From assembly GCF_047511655.1 (NCBI RefSeq), contig NC_133389.1, forward strand, positions 29,363,501-29,427,500: a stretch of DNA of 64,000 nucleotides, in the 5' to 3' direction. The translations under genes and the position numbers were made by a program. The notes below the pieces were generated by a model, which had not been told where the DNA came from, ran no database searches, and saw only the letters and a program-made list of their open reading frames with translations. Every line of letters starts with the position of its first letter. The stretch's first letter is position 1. The stretch comes from Castor canadensis. Its lineage: Eukaryota; Chordata; Mammalia; Rodentia; Castoridae. Below, piece by piece: positions 45,089-55,210 of the stretch.

Positions 45089-45280
45089 TATGTTCTAAAG
45101 TCATGGGATTCTCTAAAAATATTTTAAATTCAATTTCTCCAAAAAGCATTCTAATAAACATTTTTTATCTGAATAATAATAATAGTAGTAGTAATAATTT
45201 TCTTTGAATAGATCCCTAGCCAAAATGATTTTTCCTGTTAATTTTCTGATAATTGTCAAGCTCCCATAAACCACTTAGTG

Positions 45281-45294
45281 CCAGCAGGGGGCGT
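45281..45294 (+). promoter_or_regulatory. CTCF-like motif (13 of 14)
   Basis: CCAGCAGGGGGCGT fits the CTCF core consensus except for the final T. Same orientation as the motif at 41982, 3.3 kb away. Confidence 0.55.
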
Positions 45295-45320
45295 ACATCA
45301 CCCACCATTAAACTTCACTC

Positions 45321-45437
45321 TTTTCTTTTTTTTTTTTTTTCCTTTTCCTTTTTTTCTTTTGCCAGTACTGGAGTTTGAACTCAGGGCTTTACACTTGCTA
45401 GGCAGGCATTCTACTGCATGAACCATGCCTTCAGCCC
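45321..45437 (-). mobile_element. tRNA/ID-like SINE, antisense, with expanded T/CCTT tail
   Basis: A T-rich tract with CCTTTTCC interruptions (45321-45360) followed by 'gccagtactggagtttgaac', 'gctaggcaggcattctactg' and 'catgccttcagcccc'. Confidence 0.85.
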
Positions 45438-45734
45438 CACTCCTGTTTTCTCATCTCGACTTGGTGCTCTTTCTAGTGCAGTCCCTCTGTGAGTAGGGGA
45501 GAGTTGGGCTTTCCTGGGTGAGGACGTTTGTGGATCTTCCCCTGGTGGTGGTGGGGGACCTGATGGCTCCAAAGAGCAGGTCAGGAACAAAGATGCCCCG
45601 AGAGCAAGGAGAGGAATCAAGGCTGGCTGCTGCTCAGTTGTCCCCTCCATCTGTCCATGAACGACTCTCCTCCTTCCCCTCTGAAATCTCCCTCTATACT
45701 TGCTCCTTTGATTTAAAGTCCATAGGATGCCTCA

Positions 45735-46370
45735 AGAATGTTCCTATTACCACAGCTCAGGAGGGTGCAGCGATCCTCAACATGGCTGCATGTTTGAATT
45801 ACTGGGAGTTTTGACCCTAGATCAAGCAAATCCCATATCCAGAGTGGGGACCCAAGCCTCAGCATTTATAGGCCCCAGGCCATTCCAGCAGGTAGCCAGC
45901 GCTGACATGTGGGTGCCCACTCTCTCTCCTCAGTGTAGGGGAGCTATCAGGCCAGTGAGTTCACCTGGGTGGCCATTGGCTACTGGGGTTCCTGATTTTA
46001 GTACATATAAGTCACAGGGGTGACAGAGTCATTGAAAATGTAGATTCTTAAGTTTGACCTTCAAAAATGTTGATTCAGTATGGTGGAAATACTATGTTCT
46101 CATGTATGAAAATGGAAAAATGAGACTATTCCAGGAACGGGAGGGAGGGAGGATAAAGGAGAATGATGGAGGGTTGAATTCAACTACGATATAGTGTGAG
46201 AACTTTTATATCCCCAGTACAACAATAATATACTAGTTTTTTAAAGGTTTTGATTCAGTAGGTCTGGGGAGGAGCCCAGTAATCTGCATTTGATAAGCTC
46301 CTTGGGAGGGTCTAATCTAGGTGGCCCTGAAATCACACTTCGGCAATCATTGATGTGGATGCTGCCGGCA
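45735..46370 (+). mobile_element. MER5-like sequence split by a short L1-like insertion
   Basis: 'cagcgatcctcaacatggct', 'gtttgaattactgggagttt' and, past the insertion at 46081-46249, 'attcagtaggtctggggagg' and 'cccagtaatctgcatttgat' resemble hAT MER5 elements. Confidence 0.55.
46081..46249 (+). mobile_element. 169-bp retroposed insert with 11-bp TSD
   Basis: ttgattcagta is found at 46070-46080 and 46250-46260, and removing the insert restores the MER5-like sequence. The body ('atactatgttctcatgtatg', 'gggagggaggataaaggaga', 'gtacaacaataatatac') fits an L1 3' end. Confidence 0.7.
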
Positions 46371-47154
46371 CCTTCCATCCAGAGTCATGGAATGTCCAAG
46401 CTACAGGACAGACCCCTCTGCCAGTAAGTTTGATCAGGTCCAGACTTACCAGGTCTCTGAAGTGTCTTCTGCTGTACACTGGCCAGCAACGCTACCCAGC
46501 TCTCACCTGTGACACTATGACACCTGGCTTGGGGTGGAAACCCTGCCTTTCTATTGTCACCATCACCAGTCATAGGAGTGTCCTTTCAGCCACACAGGCT
46601 GACACAGTTCTGGCTCTACAACACAAGCATTCACGTGTGTGAAAGCCGCTCTCACAGATCCTCGAAATGTCTGCATCTCCAGGCCAAATGGTACCTCTTC
46701 TAGAACATTCACTTTACCTTTAAGTGTGGTTCTGTTTAGTCCATACTGCTTTTCTTCAGGCAAAGGCTTTGAACCTGGCAGCTTTGTAGACTTGCCTATT
46801 GTTTAATTACACATTTGTTAATTCACTGAACAAATGCTTACTGAAGCCTACTGTGTGCCAGGCACAGTACAGGTCCTGACAATGAACAGGGAGCATGGTC
46901 TCTGCATACTCCCCTGGGGTGGGGGTAACAAGTAAAGAGGCCCTTACCAGATAGTGCTCCTGGAAAACTGGTAGGAAACAGAAGTTCATTCCCTTAACTC
47001 AAGGCCTCCGATGGGCTGTGTGGGCACGGAGGGAAGAGAACACACGTTATGACCTGTAAGAGGGCTTCTGGAACAATCTGAGTGGTAACAAAGCATTGAG
47101 CTCCCCAAACAAGGAAAGAAAGAGAACAATCCTGATGAGAAGCAGTCTAAGTAC

Positions 47155-47440
47155 ATTCAGACTACGACAACAGAACACCACACACTGAGTGACCTACGAA
47201 CAACAGAAACTTATCCAAGGTCGGCAGGTTCCATGTATGTTTTCTCATGGTCCCTCCCTCGTTCAACTGGAAAGGCAAGGGAACAGGCTGGCGTCTCTTT
47301 TACAAGGCATTAATCCCACTCACTAGGGCTCCGCCCCCATGACCTCATCACCTCCCTGCAAAACCCCACCTCTTGGGACCATTACCCGATATAAAACTTT
47401 TAATGTCATTATTCAACATTTGAATTTGGGAGAGTGCCTC
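47155..47440 (-). mobile_element. MaLR-type LTR (MLT1/MST-like), antisense
   Basis: 'gtgacctacgaacaacagaa', 'aatcccactcactagggctc', 'catgacctcatcacctccct', 'ccccacctcttgggaccatt' and 'attcaacatttgaatttggg' give the antisense layout. Confidence 0.7.
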
Positions 47441-48920
47441 GACATGCGTGGGAGAGCTCTCCAAACTCCTACTATGGAGACTCTGCAACCTCCAACATCT
47501 CCCCATCCAGGGTCCGTGCCTAGTCCCCAACAGGAGAGGTACAAGTACCTAGTCTGTTGCAGGAGTTAAGGACATTCATTAACCTCTAATGTGTTCTAGA
47601 AGCTTCTGGTTAATGAAGTGCCTTCTCTGAGTGCTAAATATGCACTAGTGGGTCATTCTTCCCCTTTTATGGGTACCATAGGCCACAGAGCCAGAGGGTA
47701 GTACAGTTGGGCTCAATTCTGTCCCACAATCTCACACTGCAAGGCCAGAGGACACACTTTCAAGTGAATTGAAATTTTCTAGCATTTCAAAATCTAGAGC
47801 TCTTAGCAGTTGGGTTATAAGGGATCTTAATAAAATCTTCATAGAATAAGCAAGGAGAGGAGTCCAGCAACCCTAGGGAACTCTCCTGCTGATTGAGGAT
47901 GGGGAGAGGCCTCTGGCCCTAGTTCTCAGAATTTGCAGAGTGCAACTGAGGGTGGAGAAGGTGAAGGCCAAGGGAGACAGGGAGCTGAGTTGGGGCCTGG
48001 AGGTTTTACTATTTCTTCCAAAACCACAGAAAACAATATGGGTAAACTGAGAATTCTTAGTAGGGCAGAGGCTGGTGAGTTTTGTTTGGTCTGCTCAGAT
48101 GTTGCTGGGGGCCACCTGAGGATGAGTGAGCTTCCCCAGGGTCGTGGGCTCTGGCCTGGCAGTGCCAGTAACTCATAATTAGTTACTGCCCTGTGGGTCG
48201 TCTGTGTGCTTGTGAGGGGCAATTGTTCTCTCCTGGCCGCCTCCAGAAGCCAGCAGTCTTGGGGAGATGGAAGCAGAGACAGAACCAGAAGGATCTAGTA
48301 AGAACCCTGCCTACCATGTAAACTGATCAGAAGCCATGAATAATGAAGAGAGAAGCAAGTCCTCTGAGCTGGGAGCTTAGCTGATCACGGGCCTCTGCCC
48401 TCCTCAGGAGGGACCCAGGCCTGGAACGATGTCAGGGTCCTCATGGGCCGTGAGGGCTCAGGTGTCTCCTTGCTGGAAGGCCCTCACCTGCCCCTAGAGT
48501 GGCCTGGGAGGGTCCCAGATTGCTCCCCTGCTGTGAGGTCAGTCAGAAATGAATGCCAAGGACTTTTGTTACCTGAGTCTCTGTGAAGGGAGGAGAGGGG
48601 CTGGGGAGGAGTGGGAGGAAGGAGGACAGCCTTTCTCATCCTCATAAATAAGTGAGGAAGCCTAAGGAGAGCCCCAGGCCAGGTGCAAGTGGGAGAGGGT
48701 GGCGGAGGGAGGGGGCAGGGACAGGAAGGGACACAGGCTCAGGGGCCAGAGAAGAGAAAAAAGAGCAGGACTTTGAGACAGAGTGTTCAGGGAAGAGGGC
48801 CATTGGGGCCCACCCAGACTTGGAGCCACAGAAGGTCAGGGGAGTGTGAGCCAAGGGTCCAAGGAGGCCCAAGGAGGTAGGTTGTGAACCTGAAAGTGCC
48901 AGGAAGAGGCGGCCAGCACA
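47441..48920 (+). promoter_or_regulatory. LOXHD1: LOXHD1 upstream region and 5' UTR (boundaries unknown)
   Basis: Largely free of recognisable repeats after 47441. It is not a CpG island. A TATA-like cataaata is at 48643-48650, about 270 bp before the start codon, in front of a G/A-rich leader. Two POU-IV-like AT motifs lie upstream (48174-48184, TCATAATTAGT; 48335-48345, CATGAATAATG). The real start site cannot be read from sequence alone. Confidence 0.4.
48643..48650 (+). promoter_or_regulatory. LOXHD1: TATA-like element upstream of LOXHD1
   Basis: cataaata in otherwise GA/GC-rich sequence about 270 bp before the ATG. It would place transcription start near 48675. Confidence 0.3.
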
Positions 48921-49050
48921 ATGATGCCCCAGAAGAAGAAGAGGAGGAAAAAAGACATCGACTTTCTGGGTTTGTACGAGCAGGAGCTGCTGAACTATGC
49001 TTCAGAGGATGACGAGGATGAGCTGGAGCACGAGTACTACAAGGCCAAGG
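48921..49050 (+). CDS. LOXHD1: LOXHD1 coding exon 1 (residues 1-44)
   Basis: The start codon is followed by a second Met ([20 protein letters not shown]), as in mammalian LOXHD1. The exon has a basic Lys/Arg run (5-11) then an acidic stretch (29-38, [10 protein letters not shown]), and ends with one base of Val44 before donor gtgcgt. LOXHD1 is a large (about 2,200-residue) protein made of PLAT domains. It sits along hair-cell stereocilia and is needed for mechanotransduction; loss causes recessive deafness (DFNB77). This exon encodes the short N-terminal leader before the first PLAT domain. The frame stays open past the donor to 49184, but homology stops at the splice site. 130 bp. Confidence 0.93.
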
Positions 49051-49889
49051 GTGCGTGGTCCTGCCAGGTGGGGTGGGGCACATGGCTGTCCAGATCTGTC
49101 TCTGGTTCTACAGAGCAGTTTGGGATTGGACCCACAGGTTATCCCGTGTGTCTGTTCTGCACTCCTTTGAAGGAAGCAGGGTAGGCACCACGCCAGGGCT
49201 CCCGCGGCGTGGAAAGTGAGGCGACTTGCCTTTAGAGTCTAGTGAGGCAGAACAGACCAGAAGTGCAGTGCCCCAGGTTTGCCAGTTGCCAGACTCTTAA
49301 GTAGCATTCCAGCCTGCACCCGCAGATGTGGTCTGTATCGGACTGAGACCCCTGATCGGCCAGGCTGTGACGGAAGGAGAGTTAACCTCTCGTCCTGTGC
49401 CCAACATGGGGTGGATGCTGCTGGCCAAGTGAGAGGGGCAGGTCTTTGATTATATCCAGTGTTTAACAGTTCTGTGGCTGCATGCAAGTCTGACCATTGG
49501 GCTCATAGTCTCGGTCACTCTGAAGCCTGTGATGGTGGTGTCCTGCATGGTTTGTCCTTAGTCAAACCCTGACACAGACCTGGCTCAGACAAGCCGATCT
49601 GAGCTGTGGCACCATCAAGGCTGTGGCTTAGGGAGGACCCTTCCCAGGTATCTCCTGAGGTTGTGCAAGAAGGGAGGGGTCCAGAACAAACGGGGATGAC
49701 CACTTCCTCCAGTCACACATGCCCCAGGTGGATCATCTAGCTGGGGGATGGGCAGCAGGCTAGAGTGATCTACCCAGCTGCTGGTGAGAACATTCTAGAT
49801 CCTCTCAGACAGCATTCCCTGCCCACTTCTGTTCATGGGCAACGTGTGTCTCAGTGAGACCATAATGGTCCCTCTCCCTTTTTGAAGTC

Positions 49890-50020
49890 TTTCATGGCCA
49901 TTCTCTCATTTGATCGCCAAGGTCCCTAAGAACGGTCAAGGCAGGGTGATTAGTCCCATTGCACAGGCTCTGAGACAGTAATGACTTGAGCAAAGTTGTA
50001 AGCGTGACAGAGGATTAGAA
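49890..50020 (-). repeat. MIR SINE fragment, antisense
   Basis: 'tagtcccattgcacaggctc', 'gacttgagcaaagttgtaag' and 'gaggattagaacttgaag' in antisense MIR order. Confidence 0.6.
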
Positions 50021-50084
50021 CTTGAAGTGTCCTTTCTCAAGCACGTCCCTTATTTCATCTCACAGTGGTGCTGTGAGATGTGTA

Positions 50085-50262
50085 CCAGGCTCTGTGCTAA
50101 GCACTTTATTCCCCTGAACCAGTTTCATCTTCATAATGCATGTGGAAAGGCAGGTTGGATTTTCAAGGTCAGGATCCTGAGGCACAGAGTGGCTATGTAA
50201 CTTGCCCAAGATCACACAGCTAGTAAGCAGCAGAGTTAGGATTTGAATCTGATTGGTTGAAA
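50085..50262 (-). repeat. MIR SINE, antisense, nearly complete
   Basis: 'accaggctctgtgctaagca', 'gtaacttgcccaagatcaca', 'cagctagtaagcagcagagt' and 'taggatttgaatctgattgg'. Its 5' end is cut by the SINE inserted at 50275. Confidence 0.85.
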
Positions 50263-50274
50263 AGTCCTTGCTCT

Positions 50275-50342
50275 TTTTTTTTTTTTCTTTTTTTCAGAAT
50301 TGGGGTTTGAACTCAGGGCTTTGTGCTTGACAGGCAGAGCAG
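50275..50342 (-). mobile_element. tRNA/ID-like SINE (truncated), antisense, 11-bp TSD
   Basis: gtccttgctct occurs at 50264-50274 and 50343-50353. Between them are a T-rich run, 'cagaattggggtttgaactc' and 'cttgacaggcagagcag'. The SINE head is missing, so this is a short copy. Confidence 0.85.
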
Positions 50343-50601
50343 GTCCTTGCTCTGTACTGCCCGGACTTGACTGTGATAAACTAGATGGAGAAGGTAAAGC
50401 TGGGGGAGGAGTGCCCACTGGCATTTCGTAGACACCCACTGACTTTCCAGTCTCCTGCGGAGCCCTGGTGAAAACTGTGGCTGATGCTGACAGTAATTAT
50501 ATGCTGAACTCCAGCTGCACTGTCCTTGTCATCCTTTTACTTTTAAAAGGATGGGTCTCCTGCTCCCCTTGAGCTCTGGGGTCCGGTATTTCTTGAAGAG
50601 T

Positions 50602-50820
50602 CTTTTTTTTTTGCAGGGGGAACTAGGGTTTGAACTCAGATCTTTGTGCTTGCAGAGAAGATGCTCTACCACTTGAGCCACACCTCCATTCCATTTCACT
50701 CTGGTTCTTTTGGAGATGGGATCTTGCAAACTATTTGCCTAACTGGCCTCAAATTGCCATCCTCCCAATCTCTGCCTCCTAAGTAGCTAGGATTATAGTT
50801 GAAAGCCACTGGTGCCCAGC
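50602..50820 (-). mobile_element. Composite B1 + ID-like SINE, antisense
   Basis: T-run, 'gggaactagggtttgaactc', 'gatgctctaccacttgagcc', 'gatcttgcaaactatttgcc', 'gtagctaggattatagttga' and 'gccactggtgcccagc'. Same type as 21298 and 23754. Confidence 0.9.
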
Positions 50821-51249
50821 TTCATGGAGAGACTTGATGAGTGTGCTGAGGAGGAGGACAAGCAAGGAAACAGGTCCAGGTGTACCTTCTCTGGCTACCC
50901 TGGAGTTCACCAATGACCAGAGGGAGGACCACAGCTAGCTTAGGGCTCTAAGGACAGCTGAGCCTGGGATATGGATCTGCTTTCCAACCAAGGCAAGTCC
51001 TTGCTGAGAAGATGCTGACTCAGATACGAACCCTGATAGCATGTCTTCCGACACCATTTCCCAAGGCAGATCTCCTTGGGGTGTTGTTACTGGAGACAAC
51101 AGCAGTGGTAGTGATGTGATCATGATGGTGGTGATGAAGATGTAATGGAAATAGTGATGGTGGGGACCATTTTTCATTCTGCTGTGGAGGAAAGTCTTGT
51201 AAGATAAATTCCCAGAAGTGGAAATGAAGGATCAGTGAGTAGAGTATGA

Positions 51250-51420
51250 ACATTGAAAACTTTGTTGTATTTAATTTAATCCTTACCACATCCTTCAGGG
51301 AAGAAATTATCCTCACTTCTGAGAAGAGGAGGTTGAGGTTCAGTAAGCTATTCAAGTGAAATTACATAGGCAGCAATGGTGGAATTGGGATTGAAATCCT
51401 GATCAGTTGAGTCCCACAGT
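51250..51420 (-). repeat. MIR SINE, antisense
   Basis: 'taatccttaccacatccttc', 'gaagaggaggttgaggttca', 'aagctattcaagtgaaatta' and 'gggattgaaatcctgatcag' form a diverged antisense MIR. It is followed by an old 'gtgcctcccatgtgccaggc' repeat (about 51420-51540). Confidence 0.65.
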
Positions 51421-51639
51421 CTTTATTCATTTCATTGATCACTTCATTCATTTCTTTGTTCACTCCAGCTAATCATCAACCCAGGTAATTCTCTGTTGAG
51501 TGCCTCCCATGTGCCAGGCTCTGTGCTAACAGTAACACTGTGCTGTCGTTAAGTATTCTTTGTGCTGACTAGGGGACTTTGTTAGTTGTGCTCCTCCCCT
51601 CTGAAGTCAAATAGAATTTTGAGTTTTCCACAGGTATCA

Positions 51640-52620
51640 GACTTCCACAAAACAGTTCTTCAGCTATAGCAATTGAGTTTTTCAATTAAAAATTTTAAAT
51701 TGAGGAACAATGTGTATGTAGTCCAAAACTCATAAAGGTACAGCATGAGGAATTTTTGCCTGTGGCCATGCTTGTGTCACCACTATTCAGATGAGGACAT
51801 GGAGCACTTGCAGCCCTCACACAGCTCCTTCATATCCTTCCACAGAGCTAACACCTCTCCTGAATCTATCTTCAGAAATCAGTTTCGTTTTTCTTTCTTG
51901 ATCTTCATATAAATGGAACCATGAATCGTGTACGTTTTTTGTGCCTATCTTCTCTTTCACTCAACATTACAGTGGAAAGATTTATTATCTTATTATATGT
52001 GTTGTACTAATATGTTATATTATCTTATTATACGTTGTGACACAACATATAATATAATAAGGTTGTTCTGAACACATCACCATTTGTCTAACCATTCTCT
52101 TGTTAGTGAATATTTGAGTTATTTCTGGGTTTTTCCTTTTTTGGCTATTATGTATAAAGCTGCTACAAATCTTGCACACAACGTTTTTTTTAAGATTTCT
52201 TTTTGATAGTACTGGGGTTTGAACTCAGGGCCTCACACTTGCTAGGCAGGCACTCTACCACTTGAGCCACTCTGCCAGCCCTTGTACACAACTTTTGGTG
52301 GACATGGGCACTCAATTGTCCTGCATTTATAATTGGATAAAGAGAACTGCTGGGTCACAGGTAAGCTTATCTACCAGAGCTTGTATGAGCTACAAACCTC
52401 CCTCCCCTGCCCCATCACATGTGAGAGGGACAATAGGTCCACTTCCTTACCAATACTAGGAATTGTCACTCTTCTTAATTTTAGCCATTCTGATGGGTAT
52501 TTGGTAATGACTTCTTGTCATTTTGATTTGCATTTCCCTGGTGAATACTGACGCTGATCTCTTCCCTCCATGTTTATTGGCCATTTGGATATCCTCTTTG
52601 GTGACGTGTCTGTTTAAGTC
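51640..52620 (+). mobile_element. Old L1 3' end, interrupted by a SINE
   Basis: 'caattaaaaattttaaattg', 'tcttcatataaatggaacca', 'tatttgagttatttctgggt', then past the SINE 'aactgctgggtcacaggtaa', 'attttgatttgcatttccct' and 'ggccatttggatatcctctt' follow L1M 3' end order. An AT-rich imperfect palindrome lies within (51975-52070). Confidence 0.8.
52183..52280 (-). mobile_element. tRNA/ID-like SINE, antisense, 12-bp TSD
   Basis: cttgcacacaac (52171-52182) and cttgtacacaac (52281-52292) flank 'gatagtactggggtttgaac', 'cacttgctaggcaggcactc' and 'gagccactctgccagcc'. It is one of the least diverged copies of the family here. Confidence 0.9.
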
Positions 52621-52689
52621 TTTTGTGTACTTTTTAACTTTATTGACTTATAATTTACTTGCAATAAAGTGCAACTATTTAAAATTTTC

Positions 52690-53165
52690 TGTTTGATTAG
52701 TGTTATACCATGTGACCACAAGGATGCATTATAGAGAGAACATTTCCTTTAGGGAGCCCAAAGCTTCCCTGTCTTTCTTCCTGTCAGTTCTCCTACTCCC
52801 ATCCCAGGAAGTCACTCTCCTGTTCCCAGGTACAATGGATGAGACTTATCTTTTATTGAGTTTTATTGAGTTATTTATAAATGCTATTATAAAGAATGTA
52901 GTGTTTTGTGTCTAACGTTTGCTCAGCGTAAGATGCTCGAGCTTCATTCATATTGCCTATCAGAGTTTATTCTTTTTTGTCCCATTATATGGATATGCCA
53001 TGATTCGTTTATCCCTTCACTTGCTGAGGGACGCTTAGGCTGTTTCTGGTTTGGGTTTGTAACTACTAGGAACATTTGTGCTCACAGGCTTTTACACGGA
53101 CATGTTTTCTTTCCTCTTGGGTAAATACCTAAAAGTGGAATTCTTGGATTCGATGGTAAGTGTGT
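52690..53165 (+). mobile_element. Second old L1 3' end
   Basis: 'caggaagtcactctcctgtt', 'cccattatatggatatgcca', 'ctgtttctggtttgggtttg' and 'gggtaaatacctaaaagtgg' repeat the same L1 3'-end layout directly after the previous element. Confidence 0.75.
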
Positions 53166-53237
53166 GTTTATCTTTTAAAGACATTATTGTCTATTTAAAT
53201 AATTGTATCGCTTCTCTTTTTCTTATCTATTTGTGAG

Positions 53238-53350
53238 AATTTTTTTGAGCAGGGTTTTGCTATGCAGCTCAGACTGGTCTTAAACTTGAGATCCTCCTGC
53301 CTCCGTTTCTAGAGTACTAGGATTACAGGCATGCACCACTGTGCCTGGCT
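53238..53350 (-). mobile_element. B1-type SINE, antisense
   Basis: 'gcagggttttgctatgcagc', 'gagatcctcctgcctccgtt' and 'actaggattacaggcatgca' plus 'ccactgtgcctggct'. Confidence 0.85.
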
Positions 53351-54164
53351 ATTTCTTGATCCTCCTGCCTCATCCTCCTGGCCTTGTTGACTGGCATGAT
53401 GCCTTCCTATTTCTGTGAATTCTTTATGTCTTCTAGGTCTGAGTCTTCTTTTGGCTACATGTACTTCAAACACCATTTCCTACCCTGTGGCATGCTTTGG
53501 CATTCTCAATTAATGTAATTATAATTATAATTAAGTCTAATTGATTAGTTGATTTATAGCCAATTTCCTATTTAAGAAGCAGCTGTGTCCCCCTGAATCA
53601 GCTGTTGAGGTAGCTTTCTCATTCCTCTCTTGAATCCCACACCTTCCTTCTCTCCAACTCAAGCATCTCAGGCCTCTTTATCTTCTCTCGTGTGAAGTGG
53701 TTCTGGAATGTCTATCAGGCTGGTCATTCTTCCGTGGATGCTTGAATTAGAAATGCTCTTGTGTATGTGAGATTCCTTTGAGCAATACTCCAAGCCCCAG
53801 AGTTGTCACTAAAGGGTCAAGCTTGCCATCAGGGGTTATTTGCAGATCAGGCTCCCCTGTGGTGTAGGCTGTGAGGGTTCTGTTTATCATGAGAGACAAA
53901 GAGTCACACATATGCACTGCTTCCTTCTCAGATCCAGGGCTTTGTCAGATCCAAGGACATTAAAAGGTTCAACTCGCACCTAAACACTGCTGCTCCTGAA
54001 CTTCACAAGCCTGGAAGAAGCGTGTTAGCTCCTGAAGGGCTTCTGGAATACATCACATGCATGTTAGTTGAGCTAACATCCTGTCTGCCAAAGGAACAGG
54101 CTGTTAGTTAGCTCCTAGAGCTGAAATGGACCTTTATGCACAAACAACAATAGTTTTAAAAAAG

Positions 54165-54345
54165 AAAGGCTATTTATTGAGTGTCTTCTATGTGCCAGAG
54201 TCTTTACAGATATCATCTTTAATCCCCAGAACAATTCTGCAAACCAGGTAATATCATCCAGCATTATGGGAAGGTTGGTAGTTGTCCAGAGGCACCCTGC
54301 TCCTAAGTGGAGAGCCAGTGGTTGCCCCCAGATCTCTGTGGCATG
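54165..54345 (-). repeat. MIR SINE, antisense
   Basis: 'tattgagtgtcttctatgtg', 'ccagagtctttacagatatc', 'aatccccagaacaattctgc' and 'gtaatatcatccagcattat' fit the antisense MIR tail-to-core order. A sense MIR tail ('ggcctggcacacaatagatg') follows at about 54385-54450. Confidence 0.7.
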
Positions 54346-54791
54346 GACATCCAGCACTTTGTCAGAGTCCACAGACTCATGGACTTGCTGTAGAATGAAG
54401 AGTATCTATAACACACCTGACACAGGCCTGGCACACAATAGATGCTCAAAGGTGTTTGTGTCTCCCATGTCCTAATCCTCAACTTTGCCATTTGCATGTG
54501 GGATGAGCTCCCTCTGTGGAATGGACTCTATGGGTTGATTGGTTTGGATAATGGGCATCAAACCCCTCCTGATATCCTCCTAATCAGGTGGTCTTCTTCA
54601 GGGCAGCTCAAATGTATTCAGCAATTGGTTGGGCACCTGCTCTGAGAAGACCTGAGGTAGGAATGAAAATAGGTTTGCTGTAATAATCAAGCCCAGTGAT
54701 ATACAAGGAAAGTCTCCTAGCTCAGGGACAGCACATAGTAAAAAATCAATCAATATAATTTATGCCTGCAATTATTAAGCACCGGTATTCA

Positions 54792-54880
54792 GTATCTTTT
54801 CTCTATGGTACTGGGATTTGAACTCAGGACTTATACACTTTCTTACAGGTACTCTACTGCTTGAGCTACTCGGTCAGCCC
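54792..54880 (-). mobile_element. tRNA/ID-like SINE, antisense, 15-bp TSD
   Basis: aagcaccggtattca (54777-54791) and aagcactggtattca (54881-54895), one mismatch, flank 'tggtactgggatttgaactc', 'ggtactctactgcttgagct' and 'actcggtcagccc'. Confidence 0.9.
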
Positions 54881-55132
54881 AAGCACTGGTATTCATACAT
54901 TTCCACTATGTAGTGGACATCTGTCTTAAGTCCCCAATATTTCAAACACCCTCTCCACATTCTTCTGGCTCCCCACATTGTGAATTCCACCTTCCCAACA
55001 TGGAGTCATTTTCTCTTGCTCAGCCTCCCTTGCTGCATGCATGTGTGGGAGGTTCCCAGATCAGCTGTTCTAGAGCAAGGCTCTGATTCAGAAATCATCC
55101 TTTTTATGAACTACACAGGGAACAGTTTTTTG

Positions 55133-55210
55133 GTTTTTTTTTTTTAACTTTTGGGATTTGAGCTTAGGGTCTTACAGGCACTCTACCACTTGAGCCACAC
55201 CCCCAGCCCC
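55133..55210 (-). mobile_element. tRNA/ID-like SINE, antisense
   Basis: T-run, 'ttttgggatttgagcttagg', 'ggcactctaccacttgagcc' and 'acacccccagcccc'. Part of the centre is deleted. Confidence 0.8.

Noticed and set aside
49051-49184. Extension of LOXHD1 exon 1 open frame to 49184
   Set aside because: Homology ends at the GT donor at 49051 and exon 2 joins there in frame.
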